From an uncultured Collinsella sp. (GTDB lineage: Bacteria; Actinomycetota; Coriobacteriia; Coriobacteriales; Coriobacteriaceae): a stretch of 64,000 nucleotides of DNA. A model generated the notes under the pieces. It was given only the letters and a program-made list of their open reading frames with translations, was not told the origin of the DNA and did not search any database. The DNA lies in the NCBI GenBank assembly GCA_900541855.1, contig UQLD01000005.1, positions 1 to 64,000 of the forward strand. Direction: 5' to 3'. This document shows positions 62,573 to 64,000 of this stretch, piece after piece (position 1 is the first letter of the stretch; each line of letters begins with the position of its first letter). Both the position numbers and the translations under genes were made by a program.

Positions 62573-62761
62573 AGTCGTTGGGGACGTCCCTTTCCTGCCG
62601 GGCGGCGAAAGAATGTCCCCAGCCACTCATTGGGGACGGACTTAAATGAGTGCCTCGCCACCTGGCAGCTAGGGACAGTCCTTGCCAGCACGGCCGACGA
62701 GCCGGCGAGTCGGCAAAGACTGTCCCCGATGACTAGTCGTTTAAGAACGTCCCTAACGACT
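62573..62761. repeat. Cluster of family F and GGGAC-core repeats
   Basis: Two complete F palindromes (62625-62651 with ACTCATT/AATGAGT arms; 62735-62761 with AGTCGTT/AACGACT arms) are joined by a longer inverted repeat (GGGACAGTCCTTGCC ... GGCAAAGACTGTCCC, 62671-62726) and a GGGGACGTCCC stretch at 62580. It fills the gap downstream of the permease gene. Confidence 0.8.
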
Positions 62762-64000
62762 ACTCTTGGACTTTGAGGGCTTCGGCCAGACTGACGCGCT
62801 TGATGGAGCGCGTGTGCAGCAGCGCCACGACCAGGTAGGTTGCAAAGCCAATGCCGACGCATGCAGCCATGGACCAAGCGGGCACGTAGATCTCGATATT
62901 GCCGTTGTAGGCGAGCAACATCGAGCGGAAGATGGCCGTGAGCGAGCCAATAATGACCGGCAGGCTCAGCACGAGCGACGCCGCCACGCACAGCGTGATC
63001 GAGCGGATGTACAGATGCGAGATCTCGCTATCGCGATAGCCAAAGACTTTCATGTAGCTGATCGAACGGGCGCTGTGGTCGATCACCGCCTTGGTCAGCA
63101 GGTACATAAACAACAGGAAGATAAACACCGCGAGCCCGATCATCATTCCGATCATTTTGCTCATCATGCCGATGAACTGGTCGCCCACGGCCCGCATGTC
63201 GTCGGGCGTGGTGTCGCCGGTAAAGTAACGAGCATCGAGGTCGAGCTTCTCGTCGCTCACATAGCCGTTAAAGTAGGCGGCGTCGTTGCCGAACAGCTCG
63301 TTAAAGTCGTCGATACTCATATAGATATTCATGTCCGACTTGGAGCCCCAGGCACAGTCCTTGCCCGCGTACTCAAGGGAATAATGCTCCCCCTCGTACT
63401 TGTCGATGAGCGTGACCTTCTGGCCCTCGCTCCAGCCAAACTTGTCGAGCAGGCCGCCGCCAAAGACGACGCGCCCATCGCCAACGTTGAGGTCTTTCCA
63501 ATAGCGCGAATCGGGCGAGATGCCGTAGACGGAAATCGTCTCCTCGCCATTACCATCGCCGCGGTCGTATTGCAGCTGGTAAACGGCATATTTCTCGGTC
63601 TGCGCAATCTTGTCTGCACCGTTATCGGTCGTGTTAACCGGGTGAATGTCGTCGTTGTCAGCGCCGATCTTAGAGGCCTTGTCGACCAGGTCGATAGCCT
63701 CGTCGCGGTCGCAGCCGAGGGCATCGGCAAGGTCATCGAGGCGCGCATAAAGCGCATCCTTCTTGTCCTGGACGTTTGCAAGCGCATCCTGCGCCGCAGT
63801 CAGGCTCTCGGCAGACGGAGATGCGGTCGCGGCATCGGCTGCCGCCTGCGCCGCATCGGCCGCGTCGTCAAGCTCGTCATCGGCATCCTGAGCGGCGGAA
63901 AGCAGCGCGCCGTCAACCGACTGCAAGCGCTCGAGTGCCGACCACTGCTCGCGCTCCTCGGCAGTACCCTCGAGCTCCAGCGGCGCCTTGAGCGTGTACT
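62760..64000 (-). CDS. FtsX-like ABC transporter permease, C-terminal part
   Basis: The frame is open to the window edge, so the start is beyond 64000. The visible 413 residues have a coiled, alanine/aspartate-rich segment near the left of the product, an extracytoplasmic MacB-like domain, and then three membrane segments (LAVFIFLLFMYLLTKAVI, ITLCVAASLVLSLPVIIGSL, WSMAACVGIGFATYLVVAL) ending SLAEALKVQE, the normal FtsX C-terminus. The ABC ATPase partner would be upstream, outside the window. Confidence 0.88.
   Translation of the reverse strand, partial: YTLKAPLELEGTAEEREQWSALERLQSVDGALLSAAQDADDELDDAADAAQAAADAATASPSAESLTAAQDALANVQDKKDALYARLDDLADALGCDRDEAIDLVDKASKIGADNDDIHPVNTTDNGADKIAQTEKYAVYQLQYDRGDGNGEETISVYGISPDSRYWKDLNVGDGRVVFGGGLLDKFGWSEGQKVTLIDKYEGEHYSLEYAGKDCAWGSKSDMNIYMSIDDFNELFGNDAAYFNGYVSDEKLDLDARYFTGDTTPDDMRAVGDQFIGMMSKMIGMMIGLAVFIFLLFMYLLTKAVIDHSARSISYMKVFGYRDSEISHLYIRSITLCVAASLVLSLPVIIGSLTAIFRSMLLAYNGNIEIYVPAWSMAACVGIGFATYLVVALLHTRSIKRVSLAEALKVQE

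Overview
The window looks like a chromosomal segment of a Collinsella-type gut actinobacterium (class Coriobacteriia). The signs are high GC, compact genes, NiaR-controlled NAD synthesis, an HspR-controlled DnaK operon, a membrane-embedded LuxR regulator of coriobacterial type, and an NRAMP-related transporter of the kind known from Eggerthella. I see no rRNA, tRNA, CRISPR array, prophage or transposase gene.

Layout. 0-7 kb: hypA, a 925-residue iron-sulfur/FAD oxidoreductase, a divergent TetR regulator with paired operators, a DUF5692 membrane protein and an acidic membrane-anchored protein. 7-20 kb: chaperones (clpB; dnaK-grpE-dnaJ-hspR), which share an unusual 11-5-11 operator-like motif, plus an aconitase-family hydratase and two small membrane proteins lying between repeat clusters. 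20-25 kb: a ferredoxin and the nadA-nadB-nadC-niaR operon, with a perfect 19-bp palindrome over its promoter. 24.8-28 kb: a LytTR two-component pair whose regulator is broken by an 8-bp tandem duplication, then thioredoxin. 28-34 kb: nikR and hypF-hypC-hypD-hypE for NiFe hydrogenase maturation. 34-48 kb: HAD phosphatase, lipoprotein, EIIA-Glc, Fic protein, pyrE, LuxR regulator, 6-phospho-beta-glucosidase, AAA ATPase, DUF4867 protein, and an rbsK-nucleoside hydrolase-luxS run. 48-64 kb: acyltransferase, an NRAMP-like/MgtE magnesium transport pair with a structured leader, a deacetylase fold that has lost its metal ligands, envelope proteins, an alpha/beta hydrolase, a DUF362 iron-sulfur protein and the end of an FtsX-type permease.

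The most unusual content is between the genes. At least six families of short inverted repeats fill the gaps, several with compensatory changes in their arms. Three gene cassettes (two small membrane proteins; Fic; AAA ATPase) are each bracketed by matching direct copies of such repeats. The ATPase cassette even duplicates the 3' end of the neighbouring gene.

The best candidate for something undescribed is a roughly 165-nt element present three times (533-693 on +, 34943-35109 on -, 38387-38552 on -). All copies have a first hairpin with a TACC loop, a conserved linker, a long interrupted stem, and a terminal hairpin with an ARAA tetraloop and a one-base bulge. The paired regions differ in sequence but stay complementary, which points to selection for an RNA or single-stranded DNA fold.
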